Origin: Himantopus leucocephalus
Taxonomy: Eukaryota; Chordata; Aves; Charadriiformes; Recurvirostridae
Assembly: GCA_003993805.1 (NCBI GenBank)
Contig: RSEF01000012.1
Location: forward strand, 10,708,376 to 10,772,375
Reading direction: 5' to 3'
DNA: 64,000 nucleotides
The notes beneath the pieces were generated by a model. It worked only from the letters and a program-made list of their open reading frames with translations. It searched no databases and was not told where the DNA came from. How positions within the stretch are numbered: position 1 is the stretch's first letter; each line of letters opens with the position of its first letter. Below are positions 21,701 through 33,700 of the stretch, piece after piece. Made by a program: the position numbers and the translations under genes.

Positions 21701-24700
21701 CTCACTACCCACTGCTTATCACCAGCTCCTTCCCCTCCCAGTCTAAACAAGCAGGTATCAGCCTGGGACAGCCAGCATCCATCCCAGCCGAGAAGCAGAG
21801 CGCAGATGTGCCCAGAGCCAAAGCTGCAGGCTCAGGACAGCGGGTGGCAGGGCCTGCATGCGGCTGCAGCTGGGTTTGTGCTGGTTAGTGTGCTGGGAGC
21901 AGGGAAGAGGCGTGTAGGAGTGGTGAGGCCAGGCAAAGCATTAGGAAGACACTCGGCAGCTCCAGAAGCGGCGGGGAAAGTGCAAGGGTGTACAGGGTGC
22001 CAGGCAGGGAGCAGGGAGGGAAAGCCATGTGGTGCAGCCCTTACAGCACAGGGGGAAGGAGGTGGGAGCAACCTTACCTGCACCCCTCAAGCCTGAACAC
22101 GGAGGGCGAGAGAACCAGGGAGAGAAGCGACAACAGTTAGGAGCTGAAACTGCCTCCTCCCGGGGCGAACGGCTGGAGAAGGACAGGGTTTGTATTGTCC
22201 CCTGGGGCTCATGCTGCCTTACAGTCCCAGACACCCTGCTCACACCTTAGTCATCATTGAGAATGGCCTCCTATAGCTTGGGCTGTGACTCCTAACCGAA
22301 ACACTCACCTAACGGCAGGCTGTGCCCTGCTCCCCTCGCAGAGCACGCTGGCGATGGGGCCAGCAGAGCCACAGCAAGGTGCTGCACGTGCCGAGCTGCC
22401 GTGCCAGGACTGACCCCAGCCTCAAGCCCACTGAAATCAAGAGGCAACAGGCAGAAGGTGGGGACCAAGGGCGAGGGAACAGCACAGCCCTGGGGTTGGG
22501 TGATGGGCCTAGACCCTACAGCCTGTTCCCAGCCCTGTGGTGAGCCTCCTCTGCTCTCCCCAAAGCTGTGGTATTTTCTCCTCCAACTTCCTTCTCCCAG
22601 CCCTCAAGCCCAGCTAAACAGGACTGGGACAGCATGAGAACAAAGTGATACTGCTGGGGCTGCTACAGCCCCCTGCAAAACAGGCAGGCTGCCCCCTCCC
22701 CTCCCCATCGCATCCCCCACTCACCCAAGGAGCCTTTGGGACACAGCACCGCAGCTGAGAAGCCAAACTTAGTCTGGGGCCACCACACACCCGCCTTCAG
22801 GCTTTTGGGGCAGCCGTCATAGAGCACTGTGGAGACATGCACCCCGAGGGGCCAGTCACAGGGGGAGGCCACTGATGCCAAGCCCCACCGCACCAGCTCC
22901 CCACTGTGCCCACACTCACCCTCGCAGCCGCTGGGCGTCACCTCAGCAAAAGGGCTGTCGCAGCTATTGCACTGGCGCCCGATGACCCCGGGCCGGCAGT
23001 AGCACCGACCCGTCTCCTTGTCGCAGGAGCGCGAGGTGGAGCCCACAGGGTAGCAGTCGCAAGGCAGGCAGGTGTCACTGCCTTTGGGGTGGTAGTGGAA
23101 GTCCTGGAGGGAGACGGGGACAGCCATTAGACAGCCTATTGGGACAGCAGCTGAGGTTGGCACCTGGGGAACCCCTGGAGCTGGGGCAGAGAAGGGCCAG
23201 GCTCTCATGATTTGCAAGGACCCCCACTGCCTCCAGCATCACCATGCTGGGCAGGAGGGCTGCACAGAAGAGCTGAGCAGGGATCCAGCCCAGAGGTGGG
23301 CACACAAAGCAGGACCTGGGCAGCTGCCAGGCCTTTTGAGGGGACAACGAACAGCATCAAGGATGAGCAGGGATCCAGGCAAGCCATGGGCCATGTCCCC
23401 ATGGGGACAGCTGTTCCTCACCTTGCAGTGGCACTGCCCGTTGGTCTTATTGCAGTCGGGGTCAAAGCCTTTGTTCACATTACAGTTACAGGGCCCGCAG
23501 GTCGGGTTCCCCCACCAGCCCTTTGGACACTGCTGGTCCATCCTAGGGAGAGAAACACCTCCGCTGTTACAACAACCAAATCCCCTGAGCCTTCTCCTCC
23601 CACCAGCCCAGCTGCTCAGCAGCTCCAAGGAGCCAGGTGGCACTGAGAGGCCCCTGGTCATGTAGCCGGGATGAGAGGGCAGCACAGAGCCAGGCACCGA
23701 GGCCATGGCCCTGCCCTGTGCTCTGCATCTCACCTGTGCTCACAGTACTGCCCGAAAAAGTTCCCTCCGCACTCGCACACATAGCCCAGGGGTGAGCCTG
23801 GCTTGCGGCGACACACTGACTTGTTCTTGCAGGGGTTGAGGTGACACACATCCACGCAGTCCCCTCCGTAGTACCCTGGGGTGTGGACAGAGAGCACTGT
23901 GTAAAGCAAACACCTTCCCCCTGAGACAAGCCAGAGCACAAAGGACTGCATTCAGGTGGCTCAGGAGGGATTTTGTTCCCCATAAAAAGCTAATGAGCAT
24001 CTGGTGGGGATTTCTGGGCCCAAGACTTGCGCTAGGGATGGACAGGAGTGCAGTCACAGGCCAGGAGAGAGCCACAGGGGGAGAGGAGAAGACATACAAG
24101 CATGGAGAGCAAAGGGGTGGCGGAGCACTGCAGGCCCTACCTGGCTGGCAGACGCAGGAGTAGCTCTGCCACTCGTCCTTGCAGACGCTGTTGGCCGGGC
24201 AGGGGCTGGAGTCGCAGGGGCTTGGCACGCTGCAGCCAGCCTCCACCCGCAGGGCATGGCTGGGCTTGGGCAGCGCAGTCCCAGTGACGCTGTCACCCAG
24301 TCGCACACCCTGCGATGCAGGTGACAAATTCACAGTGAAGCCAGGACACACATGCGAGGCTGCAGTCCTCCTGCCCTCCGTATATCCCCAGGGGCAGCCA
24401 CCCCCCATCACCCCTGCTGCATTGATTTATGGCTGCCCCATGGCACCTCAGAGACCTGAATGCTCAGAGGGAGAGTGTCACCAGCAGGATGGACACTGGC
24501 AGCAGCTGCCAGGCCTGTGTTTCCACCCCTCCATGTAACAGACCCGCTGGAAAGGGAAGGCTCAGAGCAACGGACTCACCTGTATGCAGCCCCTCAGCCC
24601 GTTCTGCACCTCGCCAGAGCCCAGGACTCCACCCACGTGCAGGTGTTTCACCTTCAAGCCATGCAGTTCATTTCCAACAACCACCGTGTCCTGTAGGACA

Positions 24701-27700
24701 GGGAGTAGCATGGGGCAACTGGCATAAGCCCTGCCCCAGCCCTCTCTGAGGGTGCAGAGGCCCAGCCTGGCCCACGTACGCCAAGAACCCCTGTCCTGGT
24801 TCCTGTCCTGGTGCCAGGGATCAGCAGCACTTACCTGGTAGAGCCCGAAGTCCAGGGTGAGGGTGATGACGTAGCGTGAGTCTCGCCCACTGCGGACGTC
24901 CCGCAGCTCCAGCTGGAGGTCGTGCCATCTCCCATCGCTGAGCTGCAGCTGGTCCAGGAGGAGGCTGGTGCTGCGCCCGGACCCCCTGCTCACCATGAAG
25001 GAGAGCAGGCCCCCAGCCAGCTGCAGAGAGGGAGCCAGCAACAGCAGCAGTGAGCGAAGGCCTCGCCAACTCTGGCTGCCTCCAGCCTACCCTCCTTCTG
25101 AGCTTTGAGCACGGGGAGGGAAACCCAGCCCTGCTAAACACCTCTCCTCGCAACCACCCTCTGCTTGGGCTGGAGTCAACACGGAGGGCAGGGTCCTCCT
25201 GCTCTCCTGGGGCAGATCATAGAATCATAGAATGGTTTAGGCTGGAAGGGATCTTGAAGATCATCCAGTTCCAACCCCCCTACCATGGGCAGGGACACCT
25301 CCCACTAGACCAGGTTGCTCAAAGCCCCATCCAGCCTGACCTTGAATACCTCCAGGGATGGAGCTTACACAACTTCTCTGGGCAACTTTTTCCAGTGCCT
25401 TACCACCCTAAAAATGAAAAATTTCTTCCTAATATTTAATCTAAACCTACCTTCTTCCAGCTTGAAGCCATTCCCCCTCATCCTATCACTACATGCCCTT
25501 GTAAAAAGTCCCTCCCCAGCTCTCCTGTAGGCCCCCTTTAGGTACTGGAAGGCCACTATAAGGTCTCCCCGGAGCATTCTCTTCTCCAGGCTGAACAACC
25601 CCAACTCTCTCAGCCTGTCCCTCATAGGAGAGGTGCTCCATCCCTCTGAATGGCAGCAGAGGCTGGGGAACAGTGCTGTGGCTGAGGCTGTGGCCCTACC
25701 TGGCACAGCAGGGTGGTGTACTGGCCAGCATGGGCCTGCAGAAGCACCCCATCTGGCTGACGCGTCCGAAACGCCAGCCCCAGGTACCACGGCACTGAGA
25801 TCTTTACGTCTGTCTTGAAGTCCCAGGTCAGGACACTGTTGCCCTGGAAATAGTGGGCATGGTGCATGGCTGGAAAGGAAAGTGGAGTTGAGGAAAAGGG
25901 ATAGGCACTACACAGGGAGCACGAAACGCAGGGACAACCGAGCTAGTTCATCTCACACAGACCCCTTACTCTGCTTCCACGGCAAACCCAGCAGAGTCTT
26001 CCCGTACCCACCCTGCTCATGCCCAGCAGCACCAGCTCACTCACGGTGGCGGCAGTCTTTGCCCCCGAAGCCAACAGGACAGAGGCAGGAGTAGGTCCCC
26101 CAGCTGACAGAGCAGGTGCCGCCGTTCTTGCAGGGGCTGGAGTCACAGAACGTGTGCTTGGCGTGGCAGCCTGGAGGTATCAAAGTCATCCGCATCAGCT
26201 TTGACCTGCTCACCACCTCACCCCAGCCCACATGAAGAGGTACCACTGCCCGCCGGCCCCTTCCTTGGCCGCCAGAGGGGCAAGCCCAGCCGCACAGCCT
26301 CTCAGCACAGACCCTGCCTGCTCAGGGATGAGGATCAAGGCTGTCGCTGCTCCTTATGCCGGAATAAAGACACTGTGGAGCTGGACTGACTATCTAGCAC
26401 CTCCCAGACACGCCACCTCTGCAGGCTCAGCACTTGGGATCAGGGGACATTCCCAGAACATTAGCTGGAACAGAGACTGGCTCATTTAGGGGGATGTGGA
26501 GGCCCCCTTCCCTGATGGGAAGCTGTTCAGCTGCAGCTGTGCTGCCCCACCACTGTTACAGCCCGGCAGTGCTGCTGCATGAGCAGGAGGGGCGATTCCC
26601 AGGGCAGGGGCTGGCAGGAGCAGAGGCAGTGGTACCTGGAGCGGTTCCGTTGTTGGCAATGTAGGAGGCCAGGTCGATGCGTTTGCTGTCAATGTACAGG
26701 TCTCTCATGCATCCCACAAAGTCCCGATGAGTGACGGGGAAGTTTTCCGGCAGGTTGGGGACCCCTCCAAGGAGCAAGGGACCTGTGAGGTCCAGGGACC
26801 TACAAGAACAGAAGCCCAGGGCTTTAAGAGCCACAGTGACCTCAGGTCAGCCAGCTGGCTCCCCAGCATGAGGGTCTCGGAAGCAGACATCCTTGGGGAC
26901 AGGCACACACAGCCAAGATGCCAGATGTGAAGGGCTGACTCCACAGGGGACCCAAGTGCCCTGCTCTTCTCCCCACCGCAGCAATGCCCAGCAGTCCCCG
27001 AGGAACTCACTTCTTCGAGCTGGTCTGCACACCCTCTGCAGCACAGGAGTAGTTGCCGATCTCACTGCCAAACTGCAGGGCCACTGAGGCATCACATTCG
27101 TCCACTGTCAAAATGGCCACCTTGTCCTTGGAGGGGCCCTGCACCACTCCCAGGGCACTGACCTTGGGCTGAAACCAAACGCAGGGCGTCAGCAGCACAC
27201 GTGCCCCCAGCCCCAGGCACCCAAGGGCTTGCATGACAGCAAGGAAAGGGCCTGACCAGGCACCACCATACTCCTGGAGGTGTGAGTGAAGCAGGAGGGA
27301 CACCTATGGCTGAGCCCAGCAAGCAGTGCCAGAGATGGACACCGACAAGGACACTGCATGGAGTGCACTCCTGCAACCTCCAAGTGTGGTCCTGAGGGTC
27401 AGTCTCCCCCTGCACCCATCCCCCAGGACAGAATACCACCTCTACCTTCTCTCCACACCCTCTCCCATGGGGCAGAGCCAGAGAACGGGACAGCCAGGGC
27501 CGCTCGCTCACACCTCATGGGGAGAGAGACCCACGTGCGTGGGGGGACAGCCAGCGTGCACGTACCTTGTTGTAGTAGCGGAGCTGCAGCGTGTGCCACT
27601 GCCCATCACTCACGCCGCCCGGCAGGTAGGGGCTCACCACCGTGCTGGACTCTCCTGCGGAGACAGGGATGATGGCATGCTGAGGAAAGCCAGATAGCCC

Positions 27701-30700
27701 TCGGACGCACTCGCCCCTCCTGCAGGCACCAAACCCTCTGTGTTGCCAATGCCCTCACGCAGGGATGGAGAAGGCCTTCAGAGAGACAAGCTCAGCGTGC
27801 CAGCCCCTGCCTGCTGCGGCCTTGCAGCAGGAGTGGGGTGGGGGGAATCACAGCCCTGGGAATGGCAGCCAGCACCCCGGGATGGCTCCCCTGCCCAGGC
27901 TGGTGGCCAGGGTCACCCGGCACCATGTGGACGGCCCCTCACCAATGACTCACTGCTGGGCCTTGCCCTGAAGAGACCAGCGCAACAAGAGCAGCAGCAG
28001 GATGGCCACCAGGCGCCGCATGCAGGGGAGAGGGGAGGAGCGCAGGAGGGGAGGGAAGCCCCAGCTGTTAACATGAGGGCTCCTGGCAGCTGAACCTCAC
28101 ACTCCTCGGGGCAGGCAGGATGGGCACAGCAATGGCACAAGTCAGCAGGCATGAGACCAACAAGATAGCAAACACCCTCCCAAGAGGTTCCTCCTCTCCA
28201 GACTGGCCCACGGTAAGGCAGAAGGTGAACCTCCCAATGACATAATGGGGAGAATGGCAGGGGAAACCCCAAAAGGGTTTATCCTGGGTTGTGCTCAGAT
28301 TTCCCCTGTTGCTCTTGCACTCCTAAGCCCAGGGATGGTCCTGACACACAACCATCCTCTGTGCCATCCACTGATGCTCACCAACACCTCTCTCAACCCC
28401 GTCTCCCTTAGCACGGACTCCATCCAGGGCAGCACCCCGCTCTCCCTGCTCAGCGCAGGCCTTCTCGCAGCTCCCGTGGCACAAATCCTGCGACAGGCAG
28501 AGCCGAGCCTACCTGTGGAGTATTTCAGCTGGACTTGCCCTTGGATGATCTCCACCGCCAGGAAGTCGTGCCTCTCGTTCAGGCGCCCGTTGTAGAGCAG
28601 GAGGCCGCTGGGCTCCACGGTGCTGAACCTGGGGCAAGGGAGGAAGCGGGAGGGCAGGGTGTGTGCCAGGAGCACGCAGAGATCCCCTCTCTCCCGTGGC
28701 ACGCACCAGCGTCCCAGCACAGGGACAGGGTGAGACCTGGGCTGGGCCCCGGGTGCAAGCCCAGCTGGGAAGGGGCTGGGAGCTTGATCCAGAGGATGCT
28801 TTGGGAGCATGGAGGCAGAGAGCTGGCAGCAGGGAAAAGCAGAGGCATTGAAGGAAGGAATGAGCTGATGCCAGGGAAGACATGCCAGTGCAGATTCGGA
28901 GCCCTTTGGCTAAAGGCACCGGGGCAGCCCCATGGCAAGGCAAAGCAGGGGTCTGCAGAGCATCAGCAAGTCCCTGGACAGGCCCAGGGTGCACAACAGC
29001 CACCAGAGTGGGGCCAGGCAAGCCAGCGGGTGCCCGTGTCCAGCGGAGGAGGAGGGAGAGGACTCACGAGAGGGCAAGGGTGAGGTGGAAGCGCTGGCGC
29101 AGGCCCCGGAACATGACGAAGGATCGCGGTGGGAAGGAGCGTGTGGACACCTCGCAGAAGGGCATCTCGAAGCCGCCTGCTGGGCACTGGCAGCGGAAGC
29201 CCCCATCGGCGCCGTTGGTGCAGGTGCCACCGTTGCGGCACACACCGGGCATGCAGCGCCCTGAGCGGCTGTCCACTTCACAGTTCTCACCTAGGGGGGA
29301 GCAAGATAGGAGGCTTGGGACAAGTCCTGGGCCAAGGGGACGCACGCAGCAGCCACCCACCCTCTCCTCGCCCTGGGACTGCAGACCTCAGCCCAGGCTT
29401 GGGGCAGGGTAGCCAAGGGGCAGGAGTTTGTGGGGTGGCTGAGGGCAGGTGAAGGATATGACAACCCAGGTGTCACCCAGGCGTTCCCCACAGTAGCCAG
29501 CAAGCCAGCTACCACTGCCCACTCTGCAGCCCAAGCCCCTGAGCTTCACCTCCAGCTGAAGGGGCAAGTTTGGACCCAGGATGGCATGGGAATGGGACAG
29601 GAGGGGACTGGCCACAGCTGGGCTGCACAGTCCTAAGGACAGAGAGGCAAGGACAAGGCAGAGAAATCCTGGAGATGCTGAGAGTGCCTCCTTGGGCACT
29701 GCCACTGCACAGGCCTGGGACAGGCATCATAGTCCTGGCTTTGGGGTGTGGGGACAGCCCAGCGCCACTGAGCTCCCTTGACAATAGCGATGAAAGTCTC
29801 ACCCACAGCACCAGGAACCTCCCAACCCTGCGTGCAGGCTCTGACATAGGAGGAAAAGCCAAGCGAAAACCAGCCAGATGAGGGACACCAAATACCCTTG
29901 CACATTGCTGGCGTCGGTAATGGGATGCCCCAAGCCAGCTCAGCAGTGCAGCGCAGGGGGTCTGGCAGCCCCTTTTCCTGTGCTGTCCCCACAGCACACA
30001 GGGAACCGCTCAGCTGCAGTCCTACACCCCAGGCCCTGCTCCCATTACTTGCTCTGTGGCACACAAGGAGGATGAGGAGACAGCATGAAGTGACAGAGAA
30101 ACGAGCTCATTAACCCTTCTGCTAATGGCTGTTCACGCTTCAAATGCCAGGGGTTAATTACCACTGACTCTGCTTATCTCACCAGGAGCCACCAACAGGA
30201 GAGCAGCTCCAAGGCAGCCATCTGCTGCCATGCTCCCTCCCGGCAGAGAAGGCAAGGCAGGGGCTCCCTCCCCAGTAGCTGCGGGCCATCTTCCCTCACC
30301 CCCAGGTTGCCAGTGGCCAGGCATGAGCCTCCACAGCCTGTTGGGGACTTGTGGCAACAAGGCACTGGCCGGCTCAGGGATTCCCCCTGTGGCTAGGAAC
30401 AGATCTGCCTGGATCAGATCCTGCCTGCTGGGGCAGCTAGGTGCAGCCTCCTCTTCTGTTTTGGGTGGGCAGCAGCTTACCCACAGCAGATGGGGCCAGC
30501 GTGGGCTCCACACCTCTGCCAGATCAGCTGAAGACCAGCACAGGCTGAAACAAACACCTCTGATGCTCCCAGAGCCCACTGCCCCACTGGTATGGGGCAG
30601 GGCTGAGCAGCCTCCTGCGCCCCAGCCTGGCACTATCCAGCTTGGTTGTGAAAAAGGCTGGGAGGTGGTGGCCAGGGTCCCCAGGAGCCCTTCATGCCAC

Positions 30701-33700
30701 CTCCCTGCAAGACAGATTTCTATGGCAACCTCAGCCCTGCACATCCAGCGCCATGGAAACACGGAGAGGTTACAGCAGAGCCAGACCTCTACAGGCAACG
30801 AGGGGCTCCGACACCCACCACCCTGCTGGGAGAAGCACCCCATTATGGTGACAGCAACACCAAGGGACCCGCTCACCTGTGCCCCCATGGCCCCCAGCCC
30901 CGGGCACTCACCGCTGAAGTGCTGGCGGCAAACGCACGTGTATCCTCCCTCCTTGCGGGTGCAGATCCCGCCATTTAGGCAGGGGTTGGAGTAGCAGAGG
31001 TTAATCTCCGTTTCACAGTAGTCCCCGGTGAAGCCCTGCGGGCAGCGGCACCGCAGGCCGGTAATGGGATGGATGGGCCGAAAGAGGGTGGAGGGGGAGG
31101 CGATGAAAGGGGCTGAGCTGTCGAACTTGAGGACGGAGATGCACTTCATGTAGTTCTGGCAGGGCTCCCGCAGGCAGACGTTGTCGTCAAAGGGCAGCAC
31201 CTCCAGCATGGAGGCACCCGTCAGTGCCATGCGCTTCATGTACAGCTGCTCCTGCAGCTCCTCTGAGCTGAAGTAGCGCCCGCCCCGCGGTGCCAGGGCT
31301 GAGAAGCTGACATTGAGCACCGTGCCACCCACGTCTGTGTCGTTCTGGATGTTGAAGATGAAGATGTCCTCCTTGGGTGTCGCGAGCACAGTGGCCACCC
31401 CTTCCAGGAAGGTGGACAACAGTGGGGAAAGGAAGCGCTCCTGCCACATGTTCTCCAGCCGCACCGTGATGCTGTTTGCTAACATGTCCTCCGTGATGAT
31501 GATCACCCGCAGGACGCACTGGGCTGTCACGCTGTGGATCCCGTCTGCAGGAGGGAACAGGGACACGCTGCAGGTCTTTGCCTCCTGCTTGGAGGGTTTC
31601 CTCCCTCCCACCCTGCGGCAGAGCCCTGCACCCCACTGTGGACCCCAAAAGGCCCAAGTCTTTGGCTAAGGAAGCTTGGAGTCACAGCCCCAGGAGCTAC
31701 CAGGGTGCCACCTGGGCTGGAGAAGGAGCAGTCAGCATGGCTGCACCTTCTCCCTCCCATCAGGCTCTCCACCGAGATAACTCTCAGGTTTCCTCCCTGT
31801 CCTGTATCTCGGCAGCAAACTGAGCTCTCAGGAACAAAGATGTTCATGAGAACTGGGCAGAAGGAAGACCCAGCAGGAGGCTGGATAAACACAGGAGCCC
31901 ATGCCAAGGCCCAGGGTGTTTTGCTTCCCCGCTGTGCCCTGTCTGCCTCCCTGACGCTGCCTTTCCCGGCTCTCTCCTCCTGCCATTTCCTTCCTCTCTC
32001 CTCCAGGGTCTCCAAGGCTTTTGTGCGGGTCTCCCTGCTTCCCCCCTTCTCACCATCTGCTCCGCATCTCTTCTTCCCTTGGCCCATCTCTGGTTTGTTT
32101 AATTCTCTTTAATCTTTATTTTCCTTGGAAACAAACTCCCTCCCCTTGGGACTCCGCACCGTGCAAGCAATCTCCCAGGCGTGAACACAGGAGCATGCAG
32201 GCACGCTTGGAGTGTGCCCGCCTGCTCTCTCCCAGGACCTTGGCCATGAGCAGCATCTCAGCCCCACGTTAAGCACACTCAGGTGCCAGCAGCTCAGGCT
32301 GCAGGGACGCAGGCAGCACAGCACCAGCCCTAACAAGCAATGGTGCAGTTCCCATTGCAGCACCCACCCCAGCAGCTATGGGATTTGGGGCTCCCTGCCT
32401 CACCCCACCTAGCCAGCTCCCAGAAACCCAACAGATCCCACGACCTTGAAGGTTCATACCCTGCTGCAAATCAGGAAATATGAGCCAAGATAGGAGCTGG
32501 ACAGACAGACAGATGTGACCATGTCCCCAGTTCCTCCAGGGAAGCCCGCTACAAGCACAGGCAGGCACAGAGCACCCCTCCCAGCAAGAGAGACTGTAAT
32601 TACCCGAGCTGGGGACCTGCCAGGCAGCATGCCCCATACCTTGCTCAGATAAAACCCCCACTGGTCCCTTCCAGAGCACAACTGCCTCAGCCCATTCCCC
32701 AGCCTCGCCACTTCACACTGCCCAAATGCAAGCTGCCTGGCATTTTGCTGGGGCTGTCGCTCTTCCCTCTCTCTGCCCAGGCAGAAGTTTGGGGAGTGGT
32801 TTTATTTTTCAGTCATTAACTCACCTTTCCATATGATCCCAATCAGTGGCTTTGCCAGGAGGTATTCCACAAAGCAGCCTGCCAATGTGCCCCTTGCTCA
32901 GGCCACCCCAGGCACCTTTGCTAGCAGCTTCGGCTGGGACACCCAGCAGGGAGAAGCCTGCCTGCTGCTCCAGGACACCTCCTTTCTCCTAGTCCCCCTC
33001 CTTCTGGGCCCTCCGTCCCCAGCACAGGCTCCAGCAGGCAGAGCCAGCCTTCAGCACGGCGAAGCACACACTGCGCCAACCTCTGTGGCCCCAGAAACGC
33101 TTGATGAGGCTCATCAAGAACCTCACTGCTCCTGGGGAAATGGGGCAATCTGTCTTCCAGCCCATTGCCAGCACCCCAACACAGCACGCAGCTGTCAACT
33201 GCTGTTCCCATCTCCCACCCCACATCCACATGCAAGCCCCAAACCCCCACATTTCCTTGGAAACCTGGCTCTCCATCATCATACCAAGACAACATTTACA
33301 TCAGCACATCTCAACAGTGACTTCCAGGACTATCCCTGGGCACCAAACCTTGCTGTAAAATCCCCTACACGTGACCAATGAGAGGCAAACGCAAGCCACC
33401 CCCTTCCCCTGGGGACACTGGGTTCGGCTGCCTGTGCCTCCCTGCAGGCAAGGCCACCCAAACGATGGGCAAGGACTTTTCTGGGACGCTTACCTTTCCC
33501 CATCTGCCATGCTGACCCCTGGCAGGTAAATCAGCTCCTCAGAGACAGCCTCATGCATCCTCTCCTGGGCATCCATGTCAGGTTCAACACTCTGGGCCCC
33601 AATTTAAATGCTGACATGGGCTTGTGAAAAGGTAGGCAGGAGGGTGGATCTCACTTCAGGGAAAGAGTGGCTAAAACAAAGATGCCTGCAGCACCACCAA

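Larger units (their letters stand above)
9792..30911 (-). other. Other CELSR3 introns longer than 300 bases
   Basis: Introns at 9792-10492, 12272-13104, 13721-14381, 14509-15158, 15239-15543, 15657-16191, 16979-17318, 17477-17782, 18328-18773, 18958-19442, 19653-20355, 23104-23421, 26171-26635, 27169-27565, 27655-28511, 28629-29067 and 29291-30911. Apart from short repeats (an ACAG/ACAC run at 14518-14552, a CA run at 17991-18002) I see no additional gene, RNA or mobile element in them. Confidence 0.6.

Noticed and set aside
20882..22096. 404-codon plus-strand open frame inside CELSR3 intron 16
   Set aside because: Low-complexity translation, no recognisable domain, no polyadenylation signal or splice structure. 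Long chance frames are common in this GC-rich DNA.
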